Positions 16,268-25,537 of a DNA stretch of 64,000 nt are shown here, piece after piece. This stretch comes from Salipiger profundus (lineage in GTDB: Bacteria; Pseudomonadota; Alphaproteobacteria; Rhodobacterales; Rhodobacteraceae): NCBI RefSeq assembly GCF_001969385.1, contig NZ_CP014796.1, positions 248,001 through 312,000 on the forward strand, in the 5' to 3' direction. Both the position numbers and the translations under genes were made by a program. Numbering within the stretch: the stretch's first letter is position 1; each line of letters opens with the position of its first letter. The notes beneath the pieces were generated by a model, which made no database searches, was not told the DNA's origin, and saw only the letters and a list, made by a program, of their open reading frames with translations.

Positions 16268-17914
16268 ATGAAAGATACGGCGAACACCATGAAACTGCAT
16301 CAGGGGCTGGCCCGGGCCTTAGCGGATCTCGAAGTCACGCATCTCTATGGTCTTGTCGGAGATGCCAATCTCTTCATGGTGGATAGTTATGTCGAAGCCG
16401 GGCACGGTCGCTATGTCGCCTGCACGCATGAAGCAAACGCGGTTCTCGCCGCGATCGGCTCTGCGCAGGCAACGGGACGCACCGGCGTCGCGACGATTAC
16501 TCACGGCCCGGCCTTGACCAACGTGGTGACGGCGCTCGCAGAGGCGGTACGGGGCGGCATTCCGCTGGTGGTCCTGTGCGGCGACACGGCGCCGGGCGAC
16601 CTGCAGCACCTGCAGAAGATTGATCAGCGCGAGGTCGTGGCAAGCACCGGCGCCGTCTTCATCGAGATGCGCAGCGCCGCGACGGCCATCGAGGATCTGA
16701 ACCGCGCATTCCGAATTGCGGCCCACCGCCGCTGTCCCGTCGTCTACAACATGCGTGTCGACCTGATGTGGGACGACATGGCTGCGCCCGATGCTGCCGT
16801 CGCGGTGCCCGCCTGCACCATGGCACCGGCCTCGGGCGACGCTCTGGAAGAGGCAGCGGGCATGCTGGCCTCGGCCCGGCGCCCGCTGATCCTTGCGGGG
16901 CGCGGCGCCGCGACCCCCGAAGCCCGCGCCGCCCTGCTGGAACTGGCGGAGCGCATCGAGGCCCCGGTCGCCACCACCCTGAAGGCGCAGGGCCTGTTCC
17001 ACGGCGAGCGCTTCGACCTCGGCATCTGTGGCGGCCTCAGTCATCCGACGGCCACCGAGGTCATCATGCAGTCGGACTGCATCCTCGCCTTCGGCGCGAG
17101 CCTGAGCAAACACACCACCGAGGAGCGGGCCTATACGAAGGGCAAACGCGTGGTGCAGATCCTTCCGGACGCTCAGGAAACGCCCCGCCTCGACACGCCG
17201 ACGCTGCGCCTGATCGGCGATATCGCAGGCACGGCGCGCGCGCTGACCGATCTTCTGGACATGGCCGAAATTCCGGGCTCGGGCGCCACCGGCGACGACC
17301 TTGCCGAACGGCTGCGGGCCGAGGCCGAGTCCTTCGCGCAGATCCCCGCTGCGGCAAAGACCGCCCCCGGCACCGTCGACATGGCCCCGGCGCTGCGCCG
17401 CCTGAACAGGGCGCTGCCAACTGAACGGGTGCTTGTCGCCGATCTCGGTCGCTTCGTCACCACCGCCTGGCGCAACCTGCCGGTCACCCGGCCGCAGGAT
17501 CTCGTCTACACGTCACATTTCGGCGCCATCGGCTGCGGACTCGGGGAAGCAATCGGCGCCGCGACCGCCATCGATGACCGGCCCACGGTTCTGGTCGCGG
17601 GCGACGGAGGCTTCACGCTCTCCGGCCTGAGCGAGCTTGTGACCGCGGTTCAGGAACGCGCCGACCTCGTGGTGATCCTCTGCAACGATGGCAGCTACGG
17701 CGCCGAGCACGTCCAGTTCACCAACCGCAAGATGAACCCCGGGCTGTCGATGATCGCCCGGATCGATTTCGCCGAAACTTGTGCGACGCTCGGCTTCGCG
17801 ACGGTGCGGGTCACCGACGAGGCCAGCCTTGACGCAGCCTGCACCGCGATCGCCGACCGCGACGGACCGGTTTTGATCGACCTGCGCCTCGATCCCACGA
17901 TGATCGAGATGTAA
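16268..17914 (+). CDS. Thiamine-diphosphate-dependent enzyme, acetolactate synthase/carboligase-like
   Basis: 548 residues with the three-domain TPP fold: N-terminal PYR domain with Glu in CTHEANAVLAAIG, central domain, and C-terminal PP domain with GDGGFTLSG (near 445) and the metal-binding Asn-Asp (LCNDGSYG). The family includes acetolactate synthase, glyoxylate carboligase and several 2-oxoacid decarboxylases. Next to ureide-type genes a glyoxylate or 2-oxoacid condensing/decarboxylating role is tempting, but the active site does not settle it. A second possible start is ATG 16289. It precedes the transporter by 108 bp and probably opens the operon. Confidence 0.85.
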   Translation: MKDTANTMKLHQGLARALADLEVTHLYGLVGDANLFMVDSYVEAGHGRYVACTHEANAVLAAIGSAQATGRTGVATITHGPALTNVVTALAEAVRGGIPLVVLCGDTAPGDLQHLQKIDQREVVASTGAVFIEMRSAATAIEDLNRAFRIAAHRRCPVVYNMRVDLMWDDMAAPDAAVAVPACTMAPASGDALEEAAGMLASARRPLILAGRGAATPEARAALLELAERIEAPVATTLKAQGLFHGERFDLGICGGLSHPTATEVIMQSDCILAFGASLSKHTTEERAYTKGKRVVQILPDAQETPRLDTPTLRLIGDIAGTARALTDLLDMAEIPGSGATGDDLAERLRAEAESFAQIPAAAKTAPGTVDMAPALRRLNRALPTERVLVADLGRFVTTAWRNLPVTRPQDLVYTSHFGAIGCGLGEAIGAATAIDDRPTVLVAGDGGFTLSGLSELVTAVQERADLVVILCNDGSYGAEHVQFTNRKMNPGLSMIARIDFAETCATLGFATVRVTDEASLDAACTAIADRDGPVLIDLRLDPTMIEM

Positions 17915-17939
17915 GGCGTCCCCGAAATCCCGCTTTACG

Positions 17940-17956
17940 GCGGGGCAACCGGTCGG
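17940..17956 (+). other. Stem-loop between TPP enzyme and transporter genes
   Basis: GCAACCG-GT-CGGTTGC forms a 7-bp hairpin in the 108-bp spacer before the substrate-binding protein. A CCCGC/GCGGG pairing lies just upstream. Such spacers often separate stability of SBP mRNA from upstream cistrons; no T-run is present. Confidence 0.4.
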
Positions 17957-18022
17957 TTGCGGCTCCTCCCTCACCAAGCGCCGCGACCGACGAGAATAAT
18001 AGACCCAACAGGAGACACGTCC

Positions 18023-19054
18023 ATGAGCCTCACAAGACGCAACTTCCTCAAGTCCTCGGCCGGCGCCGCGGCCCTCGGCGCGATCGGCGCTCCGGCCTTT
18101 GCCCAGTCCGACACGTTCATCGTGAACATGTTCGGCGGACGCTGGGAAAACGACTGGCGCCAGTACGTCATGCCGAAATTCGCCGAGCAGATCGGCAAGG
18201 ATTTCGACCTCGACATCGGCCTCGGCATGGCCTGGATCTCGAACTTCCGCGCCGCAGGTCCGGACAATCCGCCCTTCCCGGCGGTGATGCTGAACGAGAA
18301 ATACACCGCGATGATCCGCAACGACGGATACTTCGCCGAGCTGACTCCCGAGAACGTTCCGAACATGGCCGACGTGATCGAGCCGGCGATCCTCAAGGGC
18401 AACACCGCCGTGACCGGCATGCTTGCCCCGCTAGTCATCGCCTATCGCACCGACATGGTGGACGAGCCGCCGAAGGGCTGGGCCGACCTCTGGGACGAGC
18501 GCTTCAAGGGCCAGCTGGGTCTCTACAAGATCACCAACTCCGCTGCCACGATGATGGCGCTCTGGGCCGGCGAGCACTTCGGCTCGGGCCGCGACGACAT
18601 CGAGACCGCCGTCGCCAAGTTCAAGGAACTCGCGCCGTTCCCGCAGATCGGCTACTCGGCGCAGCTGACGCCGCTGCTGACCCAGGGCCAGATCGCCGTC
18701 GCGCCGATCGACCTCGGCGAGGTGAAGACCATGCAGGAGCAGGGTCTGCCGATCGACTACGTTGTGCCCGAAGAAGGCATGCTGGTGTTCGACCACTCGT
18801 TCTCGGTCTTCGAGAACAGCCCGGACAAGCAGCTCGGCTTCGACTACGTCAACTTCGTGCTGTCGCCGGAAATCCAGCTGTGGATGGCGGAAAACTGGCT
18901 CATCGCACCGACCAACAAGACGGTCGAACTGCCCGAGGAACTCCAGAAATGGCCGCTGCAGCCGGAAATCGTCAGTCAGGCAATTCGCTTCGACTGGGAT
19001 GAAACGCTCGCTATCATGCCGGCGCTGAACGACCTCTGGGAACGGACTATCTGA
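18023..19054 (+). CDS. Pot-type ABC transporter substrate-binding protein, Tat-exported
   Basis: 343 residues from the ATG following AGGAGACACG. A twin-arginine signal (LTRRNFLKSSAGAAALG, cleavage after AFA) precedes a family-1/PotD-like binding fold: FIVNMFGGRWENDW, then GWADLWDERFKGQLGLY, a segment typical of polyamine and opine binders. It delivers the substrate to the two permeases coded just downstream. Tat export suggests a prefolded or cofactor-bound binding protein. The ligand is unknown; an amide or ureide-like compound is inferred from the enzymes in the same operon. Confidence 0.9.
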   Translation: MSLTRRNFLKSSAGAAALGAIGAPAFAQSDTFIVNMFGGRWENDWRQYVMPKFAEQIGKDFDLDIGLGMAWISNFRAAGPDNPPFPAVMLNEKYTAMIRNDGYFAELTPENVPNMADVIEPAILKGNTAVTGMLAPLVIAYRTDMVDEPPKGWADLWDERFKGQLGLYKITNSAATMMALWAGEHFGSGRDDIETAVAKFKELAPFPQIGYSAQLTPLLTQGQIAVAPIDLGEVKTMQEQGLPIDYVVPEEGMLVFDHSFSVFENSPDKQLGFDYVNFVLSPEIQLWMAENWLIAPTNKTVELPEELQKWPLQPEIVSQAIRFDWDETLAIMPALNDLWERTI

Positions 19055-19057
19055 GGC

Positions 19058-20122
19058 ATGGCGACGGTTGAAGTCAGGGATCTGCGCAAGCGGTATCAGG
19101 ATTTTCTTGCGCTCGACGGCGTGTCACTGAAGGCCGAGTCCGGCCAACTGGTGACGCTGCTTGGGCCCTCGGGATGCGGCAAGAGCACCACGCTGAGGTG
19201 CCTTGCCGGTTTCCTGGAGCCCAACGGGGGCGAGATCACGGTAGAAGGGGAGTCGATCCTCGGCGTCCCGGCCAACCGTCGCGGCTTCGGCGTGGTCTTC
19301 CAGAACTACGCCCTGTTCCCGCACATGACCGTAGCCGAGAACATCGGCTACGGACTCAAGCTGCAAAAGCTGGCAAGATCCGAAATCGAAACCCGCGTGC
19401 ATGACGTGATGAAGCTGGTGCGTCTCACCGGCCTCGGCGATCGACTGCCGCGGCAGATCTCGGGCGGCCAGCAGCAGCGCGTCGCGCTGGCACGCGCGCT
19501 TGTGCTCAAACCCAAGCTGCTGCTGCTCGACGAGCCGCTGGCCAACCTCGACGCGCGGCTACGCGACGAAGTGCGCTGGCTGATCCGCGACCTGCAGCAG
19601 CAATCGGGAATCACCGCCTTCTATGTCACCCACGACCAGTCCGAGGCGATGGCCATGTCGGACATGGTGGCGGTCATGAAGGCAGGCCGCGTGGCACAAT
19701 TCGCCACCCCGCGCGAGATCTATCAAAAGCCCGTCGAACGTTACGTGGCCGACTTCACCGGCGAGGCGAACTTCCTGCCCTGCCAATCGGTGACGCCGCT
19801 GGCGGAGGGGCGCTACGGCATCACCGCCGCCGGCACCACGCTGGAACTGGACGGCGTGCCCGGCATCGAGGCCGGCGCACCGGCAGAGCTGCTGCTGCGT
19901 CCAGAAGCCCTGTCGCTGACATCTCCGGAGGCAGGCACCTTCCGCGGTCGGGTCACCAAGTCGGCCTTCCTCGGGGCGGCGCTGCACTGCGAGATCACCC
20001 TGCCGGGCGACAGCGTGCTGAAGCTCTCTGCGGAACCCAACACCGTGGTGCACACCGGCGACGAGGTCGGCATCGACATCGACCGTAGCCATGCCTGGTT
20101 GATGCCAGAGGTCTCGCCATGA
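19058..20122 (+). CDS. ABC transporter ATPase, PotA-like
   Basis: 354 residues: Walker A GPSGCGKST (36-44), Q-loop FQNYALFPHMT, signature SGGQQQRVALARAL, Walker B LLLLDEPLANLD, H-loop VTHDQSEA, then a TOBE_2 domain (about 270-345). Starts 3 bp after the SBP stop and overlaps the next gene by 4 bases. It energises import by the two following permeases. Confidence 0.95.
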   Translation: MATVEVRDLRKRYQDFLALDGVSLKAESGQLVTLLGPSGCGKSTTLRCLAGFLEPNGGEITVEGESILGVPANRRGFGVVFQNYALFPHMTVAENIGYGLKLQKLARSEIETRVHDVMKLVRLTGLGDRLPRQISGGQQQRVALARALVLKPKLLLLDEPLANLDARLRDEVRWLIRDLQQQSGITAFYVTHDQSEAMAMSDMVAVMKAGRVAQFATPREIYQKPVERYVADFTGEANFLPCQSVTPLAEGRYGITAAGTTLELDGVPGIEAGAPAELLLRPEALSLTSPEAGTFRGRVTKSAFLGAALHCEITLPGDSVLKLSAEPNTVVHTGDEVGIDIDRSHAWLMPEVSP

Positions 20123-20973
20123 CCCTGCGCAACCCCAAGCTCCTGCTGGCGATCCCTGCGATCGTGCTGATCTTCGTGTTCATGATCCTGCCGATCACCA
20201 ACATGGTCGAGATGAGCTTCAGGACGCCCGGCGAGACCGAGCCGTTCGGCGAGGCCTATACCACAATGCATTACGACCGCATTCTGGGAGACGGTTACTA
20301 CTGGGGTGTTCTGCTGCGCTCGCTGCTGACAGCCGGGCTGGTGACCGTGCTGTGCCTCGTGGTCAGCTACCCGATCGCCTGGCACATGTCGAAGGCGAAG
20401 GGGCTGAAAGCGGTTTTCCTTTATGCCTGCATCGCTTCGCCGCTCATGACCGGGGTCCTGGTACGTAACTTCGGCTGGATGATCGCCGCGGCGCTCAACG
20501 GGCCACTCAACGAGACGCTGCTGGCGCTCGGCATCATCGAGCGCCCGCTGCGGCTGCTGTTCACGCAAGGGCTGGTGATCCTCGCACTCGTGCACGTCTT
20601 CGTGCCCTTCATGGTGCTGCCGATCAACAACGCGCTTCGCAACATCTCTCCGACGCTGATCGAGGCATCCTCTTCCATGGGGGCCACCCGCCGCGAGGTC
20701 TTCCGTGACATCATCCTGCCGCTGAGCTTTCCCGGCATCTACCCCGGGATGATCCTCGTCTACGTGCTCGCGGTCGCGGCCTATGTCACCCCGGCGTTGC
20801 TCGGCGGACAGATGGTCAGCTACATGCCGACCCTCATCATCGGCGAGCTCACCGGCACCTTCCAATGGCCCTTCGGCTCGGCGCTTGCGATCGTCCTGTC
20901 CGTCTCGACCATCTGTGTCGTGGCGCTGTTCACCGCGCTGACCGCAAAACTCATGGAAAGGTCCAAGGCATGA
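20119..20973 (+). CDS. ABC transporter permease 1, PotB-like
   Basis: 284 residues, six TM helices, with the EAA loop EASSSMGATRREVFRDIILPL (around 180-200) that docks on the ATPase. Start overlaps the ATPase stop (ATGA) and its own stop overlaps the next start, so the four transport genes are translationally coupled. Confidence 0.93.
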   Translation: MTLRNPKLLLAIPAIVLIFVFMILPITNMVEMSFRTPGETEPFGEAYTTMHYDRILGDGYYWGVLLRSLLTAGLVTVLCLVVSYPIAWHMSKAKGLKAVFLYACIASPLMTGVLVRNFGWMIAAALNGPLNETLLALGIIERPLRLLFTQGLVILALVHVFVPFMVLPINNALRNISPTLIEASSSMGATRREVFRDIILPLSFPGIYPGMILVYVLAVAAYVTPALLGGQMVSYMPTLIIGELTGTFQWPFGSALAIVLSVSTICVVALFTALTAKLMERSKA

Positions 20974-21782
20974 GCGACGCGACCTCGACCTTCAGCCATC
21001 AGCGGACCGTGGGCCTCGCCTTCGGCGTTCTGATCATCCTGCTCTACGTGTTTCTGATGGCGCCGCTGGTGATGATCATCGGCGCCTCTTTCACCGAGAG
21101 CTTGCTGATCGAGTTCCCGCCGCAGGGCTTCTCGCTGCAGTGGTACTTCGAGTTCTTCAACCGCCAGGATCTTGTCGAAGGGCTGCTGATGTCGTTGCGC
21201 ATCGGCGCGATCACGGCGATCGTCACCACCACGGTCGCCATGATGGCGGCCCTGGCGGGACAGGTGATCGCGGGCAGGCTGTCAGGCTGGTTCCAGCTGG
21301 GCATGACCCTGCCGCTCCTCGTGCCCGAGCTGCTGACGGCGGTCGGCCTGCTGTTCTTTCTCTACAAGATCGAGCTGGGCCGCACCGTGATCGGACTGCA
21401 GATGGGCCATATCCTGATGTCCTTTCCCTACGCCTACGTGTCGATCGCCGCGGCGCTGCGACAGGTGCCGTCCTCGCTCGAGGAGGCCTCGGCCAGCCTC
21501 GGCGCCACGGGATGGCAGACCTTCCGGCTGGTGATCCTGCCGCTTGTGATGCCGGGGCTGGCGATGGGCGGGATCTTCGCCTTCATCAACAGTTTCGATC
21601 TCTACACCATCTCGCTGCTGCTCAAGCCGCTCGGGGGCAATACCCTGCCGCTCGCGCTGTTCGACTTCCTCACCTACGAGTTCAAGCCGACCGCTGCCGC
21701 CGCCGCGACGCTGTCGATCCTGCTGTCGATCCTCGGCGTGGCCCTTGTGCAGAAACTCGTCGGGCTGCAACGCGCCTTCTGA
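20970..21782 (+). CDS. ABC transporter permease 2, PotC-like
   Basis: 270 residues from the ATG at 20970 (ATGA overlap). Six TM helices with EAA loop EASASLGATGWQTFRLVILPL. Partner of the preceding permease. Directly at its stop codon a 7-bp stem-loop separates the transport half of the operon from the enzyme half. Confidence 0.93.
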   Translation: MSDATSTFSHQRTVGLAFGVLIILLYVFLMAPLVMIIGASFTESLLIEFPPQGFSLQWYFEFFNRQDLVEGLLMSLRIGAITAIVTTTVAMMAALAGQVIAGRLSGWFQLGMTLPLLVPELLTAVGLLFFLYKIELGRTVIGLQMGHILMSFPYAYVSIAAALRQVPSSLEEASASLGATGWQTFRLVILPLVMPGLAMGGIFAFINSFDLYTISLLLKPLGGNTLPLALFDFLTYEFKPTAAAAATLSILLSILGVALVQKLVGLQRAF

Positions 21783-21796
21783 CCGGCCTCCGGTCA
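21780..21796 (+). other. Stem-loop embracing the permease stop codon
   Basis: TGACCGG-CCT-CCGGTCA, a perfect 7-bp stem with 3-nt loop whose left arm begins with the last two stop-codon bases. It lies in the only spacer (44 bp) between transporter and enzyme genes and may act as an mRNA processing or stability signal. Confidence 0.5.
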
Positions 21797-21826
21797 GAAG
21801 CACCTCACAAACGAAAGACCCAAGCC

Positions 21827-22564
21827 ATGTCCGATCCGTCGGCCCGCCCCCGTGTGCTCTACCAGCTGGCCAGCCCGCTCCACCGCACCGCCGGTCCCGA
21901 GGTGGTCCTGCGGCGCGCGGCGATGCTGCAGGCATGGGCCCCCTCGGCACAGGTGGAGATCGCCTCGCCCGAGGATGGACCGAGCGCCATCGAGTCCGCC
22001 GCAGATGCGGCGATGGTCTTCCCGGCCTTGCGCGAAAGCGCCTTGGGATGGGCGAGTCGGCACGACGCGGTTGTCATCGGCTGCTTCAGCGACCCGGCGG
22101 TCGATGCGCTGACAGAGATCTCCGGGCTCGCGGTGATCGGCCCGGGCGAAGCGGGCATGCTGGCCGCCGTGCAGCTCGGCGAGCGCTTCTCGGAGCTGTC
22201 GTCGGACCCGACGCCGCCGGGGCTGCGCCGCCGCATACGTGGTATCGGCCTCGAGGACAGCTTTGTCTCCGAGGTAACGGTGGGCGGCTCGGTCGCCGAT
22301 CTCAACCGAGATCCCGAGACCCACCTGCCTGCCATCGTCGAACGGGCGCAAGGCTGCGTCGCACAGGGCGCCGACGTGCTGGTGCTGGGATGCTTCGCGC
22401 TCTCGTTCATTCCCGGCCTGCCCGAGAAACTGACACAGACGGTCGGCGTGCCGATCGTCAACCCGGTGATCGCCGGGCTCAAGGCCGCAGAGGCCGCCGT
22501 TCTTTACCGCGCGGGCCTGCCGCGCGGTGCCCAGATTTCCTCAGATACCCGGAGTGCGGAATGA
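21827..22564 (+). CDS. Asp/Glu-racemase-fold protein, hydantoin/allantoin racemase-like
   Basis: 245 residues. The two catalytic Cys of the Asp/Glu/hydantoin racemase family are present in VIGCFSDPAVDAL and VLVLGCFALSFIPGL, and the C-terminal PIVNPVIAGLKAAE fits the hydantoin racemase branch. It would interconvert enantiomers of a hydantoin-like ring compound such as allantoin before ring opening. ATGA overlap with the following deacetylase-fold gene supports a joint pathway. Alternative: arylmalonate decarboxylase-like lyase, less likely because both Cys are kept. Confidence 0.8.
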   Translation: MSDPSARPRVLYQLASPLHRTAGPEVVLRRAAMLQAWAPSAQVEIASPEDGPSAIESAADAAMVFPALRESALGWASRHDAVVIGCFSDPAVDALTEISGLAVIGPGEAGMLAAVQLGERFSELSSDPTPPGLRRRIRGIGLEDSFVSEVTVGGSVADLNRDPETHLPAIVERAQGCVAQGADVLVLGCFALSFIPGLPEKLTQTVGVPIVNPVIAGLKAAEAAVLYRAGLPRGAQISSDTRSAE

Positions 22565-23463
22565 CCCCCAACGACACCACCGCCCCGGCCCCGGACGCCT
22601 TCCAGGGCCTCGTCGATACCGCGCGCTTCCAGCGTGCGCGGCGCATCCCCATCGCGGACTTTGCCTATCCCGAGGGCGTGAAGATCGCGGTGAACTTCAC
22701 CCTCGATTTCGACGCCATGCTGCTGCGCCGCCTGCTGAACGAGCCCTGGGGCCAGAAGGCCAAGGGCGAGTTTGGCGGTCGCGTCGGGGTCTGGCGGATC
22801 ATGGAGATGTTCGATGCCGAGGACGTGAAGGTCACGCTCTTCACCCCCGGCCGCATCTGCGAGCTTTACCCCGAGGTCCTGCACCACGTGGTCGCCAACG
22901 GGCACGAGCTTGCCGACCACATGTGGGAGCATGAAGTCTACGACGATCCGCAGATCGAGGATGCGCATCTGACCCGTACCCTCGCCGCACTGTCGAAGAT
23001 TTCAGGCAAGCCGGTCACCGGCACCCGGTCGAGCCATACGCCCGGGCTGCTGCGGTCGAAGGGCGTGGTCTACAACTCCTTCAGCTCCGCGGACGACCTG
23101 CCGTTCTACGAACTCGATGCGCAGGGCGAGAACCCGATCCTGCAATTGCCGTTCCACTATGCGCTCGATGACGCGATGTTCTTCAGCTTCGGCTGGCTGG
23201 ATACGCCGAACCAGGCGCAGCGGGTGATGGATGTCGACGAGGTCTTCGAGATCTGGTGGGACGCCTTCCTGCAGCAGTACAAGGCCGGCGGCTACGTCAA
23301 CTTCCTGCTGCACCCCTTCGTGTCCGGCCACGCCATGCGGGTCGACATGCTGCAGCGGCTGATCCAGCGGATGAAGACGCTGCCCGGGGTCTGGTTCCCC
23401 ACATGCGACGCCCTCGCGCAGCACATCCTGACGCAGCACCCCTACACGCCCGCCTCGGAGTAA
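22561..23463 (+). CDS. PuuE-like polysaccharide-deacetylase-fold hydrolase (metal site intact)
   Basis: 300 residues with the NodB-homology fold. Motif 1 is LDFDAML (two Asp), motif 2 is GHELADHMWEHE with the two metal His. The rest, such as TGTRSSHTPGLL and FLLHPFVSGH, resembles the PuuE allantoinase-like group more than chitin or peptidoglycan deacetylases; no signal peptide is present, so it acts in the cytosol. It likely opens a cyclic amide or ureide ring. The next gene is a paralogue without metal ligands, so the two may form a heteromer. Confidence 0.82.
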   Translation: MTPNDTTAPAPDAFQGLVDTARFQRARRIPIADFAYPEGVKIAVNFTLDFDAMLLRRLLNEPWGQKAKGEFGGRVGVWRIMEMFDAEDVKVTLFTPGRICELYPEVLHHVVANGHELADHMWEHEVYDDPQIEDAHLTRTLAALSKISGKPVTGTRSSHTPGLLRSKGVVYNSFSSADDLPFYELDAQGENPILQLPFHYALDDAMFFSFGWLDTPNQAQRVMDVDEVFEIWWDAFLQQYKAGGYVNFLLHPFVSGHAMRVDMLQRLIQRMKTLPGVWFPTCDALAQHILTQHPYTPASE

Positions 23464-23467
23464 GCCC

Positions 23468-24406
23468 ATGCCCTGGAAAGACAATTACACCACCTCCGAC
23501 GAAATCGGCATGCGCGACGGCACCATCGTCTGGCCCGAGGGACAGCAGATGGCGCTGGGACTGACGGTCAATCTCAACCCTGCTGGCAAGGCCTCTGGCA
23601 TCAGCGCCAAGGACCTGGCCTATCCAACCTGGCATTTCGGACTGACCCGGGGGCTCGACAACTTCCTTGCACTCTTTGCCGAAACCGGGGTCCGCGCGAC
23701 CTTCGCGACCCCTGCCGTGGTGGCCGAAGCCTATCCTGACGTGATCGAACGCCTCCTGAAGGCCGGGCATGAGATCGCTGCGCAGGGGCTGCTTGGCGAA
23801 GACCCGGCGACCCTCGCGCCCGGGCAGGAGGCCGAGCACATGGCCCGCGCCACCGAAGTGCTGACCCGCGTCACGGGTGCTGCGCCAAAGGGCTGGTACG
23901 CGCTGTCTCGCCCCGACGACCGCGCCGCCACCGGATGCGCCACCGATGACACCGTCGCCCTCCTCAAGGCGCAGGGCTACGACTACATCGGCAACGGGCT
24001 CGCCGATGATGCGCCCTACTACTGGGTCTCGGATGCGGCCAGGGAAGAGGCCCTGCTGGCCCTGCCCTACTACTATCATTTCGACGACACCTTCTTCCTG
24101 ATGTTCCCGCGCGAGGGCACCGGCCTGGAACGGCCACAGGCGCTGCTGAACAACTGGCGGGCCGAGTTCCGCGCGCAGTACCGCCGCGGGCGCTACTTCA
24201 ATCTGTGCGTCTCGCCCGCACGGTCCGGTTGGGGGCATCGCTTCGACAATCTTGCCACCGTGCTGCGCGAGGCCATGGCTCATCCCGGCGTCTGGGCCGC
24301 CACCGGTGCCGAGATCGCGGCGCATTGGCAGGGCCGCTACCCGGCCTCCGAGACGCTGAAGCTCGCGCCGAGCATCTGGCAAGACTACGCCGACAGCCTG
24401 AGCTGA
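23468..24406 (+). CDS. PuuE-like paralogue with metal ligands lost (probable pseudoenzyme partner)
   Basis: 312 residues, same fold as the preceding gene (overall order ALGLTVNLNP, FATPAVVAEAYPDVIERLL, KAGHEIAAQGLLGE, YFNLCVSPARSGWG). Motif 1 is VNLNPAG instead of a DxD-type site, and motif 2 is GHEIAAQGLLGE, so the two metal His are replaced. It cannot bind the usual catalytic metal this way. It starts 4 bp after the active-looking paralogue, with a start near AAGCCC and no strong ribosome site, suggesting coupled translation in equal amounts. Likely a structural or substrate-binding partner, or an enzyme with altered chemistry. Confidence 0.8.
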   Translation: MPWKDNYTTSDEIGMRDGTIVWPEGQQMALGLTVNLNPAGKASGISAKDLAYPTWHFGLTRGLDNFLALFAETGVRATFATPAVVAEAYPDVIERLLKAGHEIAAQGLLGEDPATLAPGQEAEHMARATEVLTRVTGAAPKGWYALSRPDDRAATGCATDDTVALLKAQGYDYIGNGLADDAPYYWVSDAAREEALLALPYYYHFDDTFFLMFPREGTGLERPQALLNNWRAEFRAQYRRGRYFNLCVSPARSGWGHRFDNLATVLREAMAHPGVWAATGAEIAAHWQGRYPASETLKLAPSIWQDYADSLS

Positions 24407-24409
24407 GCG

Positions 24410-25537
24410 ATGATGCAGAGCGAAGATATCCTCAAGGGCCTGATGCGCTGGGTCGAGATCGACACGCCCACCGGTTCTGTTGCGACGATTGCGCGGCTCG
24501 TGGACCTGATCGCCTCGGAGCTCGCGCCGCTGGGCTGCGACATCGAGCGCATCCCGGGTCGTGACGGTATGGGCGATCACCTGGTCGCCCGTTTTGCAGG
24601 TTGCGACGGGCCGGGCGTGCTGGTGACAAGTCATATCGACACGGTCTGCGCCCCCGGCTCCGTCGAGATCCGCCGCGACGGCGACCGCCAGTACGGCCCC
24701 GGCATCGCCGACATGAAAGGCGGCGGCTATCTCGCGCTCTGCGCCATGCGCAGCATCGTGGAAAGCGGCACGGACCTGCCCGGGCCGGTGACGCTGATCT
24801 ACAACTCCGACGAGGAAATCGGCTCGCCGACCTCGCACGCCCTGATCCAGGCCGAGGCGCGCAAGCACGGCGCGGCGCTTGTCCCCGAACCGGCGCGTGG
24901 CGACGAAGCCATTACCTTCCGCAAGGGCCGGGCCAAGTACACGCTCGACTTCCACGGTCGCGAAAGCCATGCCGGATCGGCCTTCGCCGACGGGCGCTCG
25001 GCGATCCTGCAGATGGCGCGGACCATCGGCCAGCTGGAACAGATGACCGATCTCGACACGGAAACCACCGTCAACGTGGGCCGCGTGCGCGGCGGCACCG
25101 AGCCGAACGTGGTCGCCGGGCATGCCGCCTGCGACATCGACGTGCGCTTTGCCGACGATGCGCTTGGCTTCGCCGTCGAGGACGCCCTGAAGGCCCTGCA
25201 ATCCGATGATCCCGAGGTGACAATCACCCTGTCCGGCGAGATCGAGAAACCGAGCCTCGCCCGCACCCCCGAAACCCTCGCCATGTTTGCCCGCGCGAGC
25301 GAGATCAACGCCGGCCTCGGCGCGCCCATGGTGGAAACCCGCTCGGGCGGCGGCAGCGACGGCAACTTCACCTGCGCCGCCGGCGTGCCGACGCTCGACG
25401 GGCTTGGTGCCATCGGCAACAACTGGCATTCGCCGCAGGAGCATATCCTCGTCGCCCCCCTGGCGCGCCGCGAGGCGCTGCTGCGCGCGCTCATCCTGAC
25501 CTATGCGGCTGCACGCCCGACCGGAGACGATTCATGA
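24410..25537 (+). CDS. M20-family amidohydrolase/deacylase (ArgE/DapE type)
   Basis: 375 residues with the di-zinc peptidase M20 pattern: SHIDTV (His), GIADMKGG (bridging Asp), YNSDEEIGS (Glu-Glu), a dimerisation lid domain (about 175-290) and a final His in GNNWHSPQEH. The family includes acetylornithine deacetylase, carboxypeptidase G2 and allantoate/carbamoylase relatives. In this operon it would cleave the N-acyl or carbamoyl group released by ring opening. It begins 3 bp after the previous stop with ATGATG; its stop overlaps the next start. Confidence 0.88.
   Translation: MMQSEDILKGLMRWVEIDTPTGSVATIARLVDLIASELAPLGCDIERIPGRDGMGDHLVARFAGCDGPGVLVTSHIDTVCAPGSVEIRRDGDRQYGPGIADMKGGGYLALCAMRSIVESGTDLPGPVTLIYNSDEEIGSPTSHALIQAEARKHGAALVPEPARGDEAITFRKGRAKYTLDFHGRESHAGSAFADGRSAILQMARTIGQLEQMTDLDTETTVNVGRVRGGTEPNVVAGHAACDIDVRFADDALGFAVEDALKALQSDDPEVTITLSGEIEKPSLARTPETLAMFARASEINAGLGAPMVETRSGGGSDGNFTCAAGVPTLDGLGAIGNNWHSPQEHILVAPLARREALLRALILTYAAARPTGDDS

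Noticed and set aside
23297..25444. A 715-residue antisense frame opposite the PuuE-like and M20 genes
   Set aside because: It is low-complexity and has no ribosome site or domain, while the plus strand has three clear enzymes.
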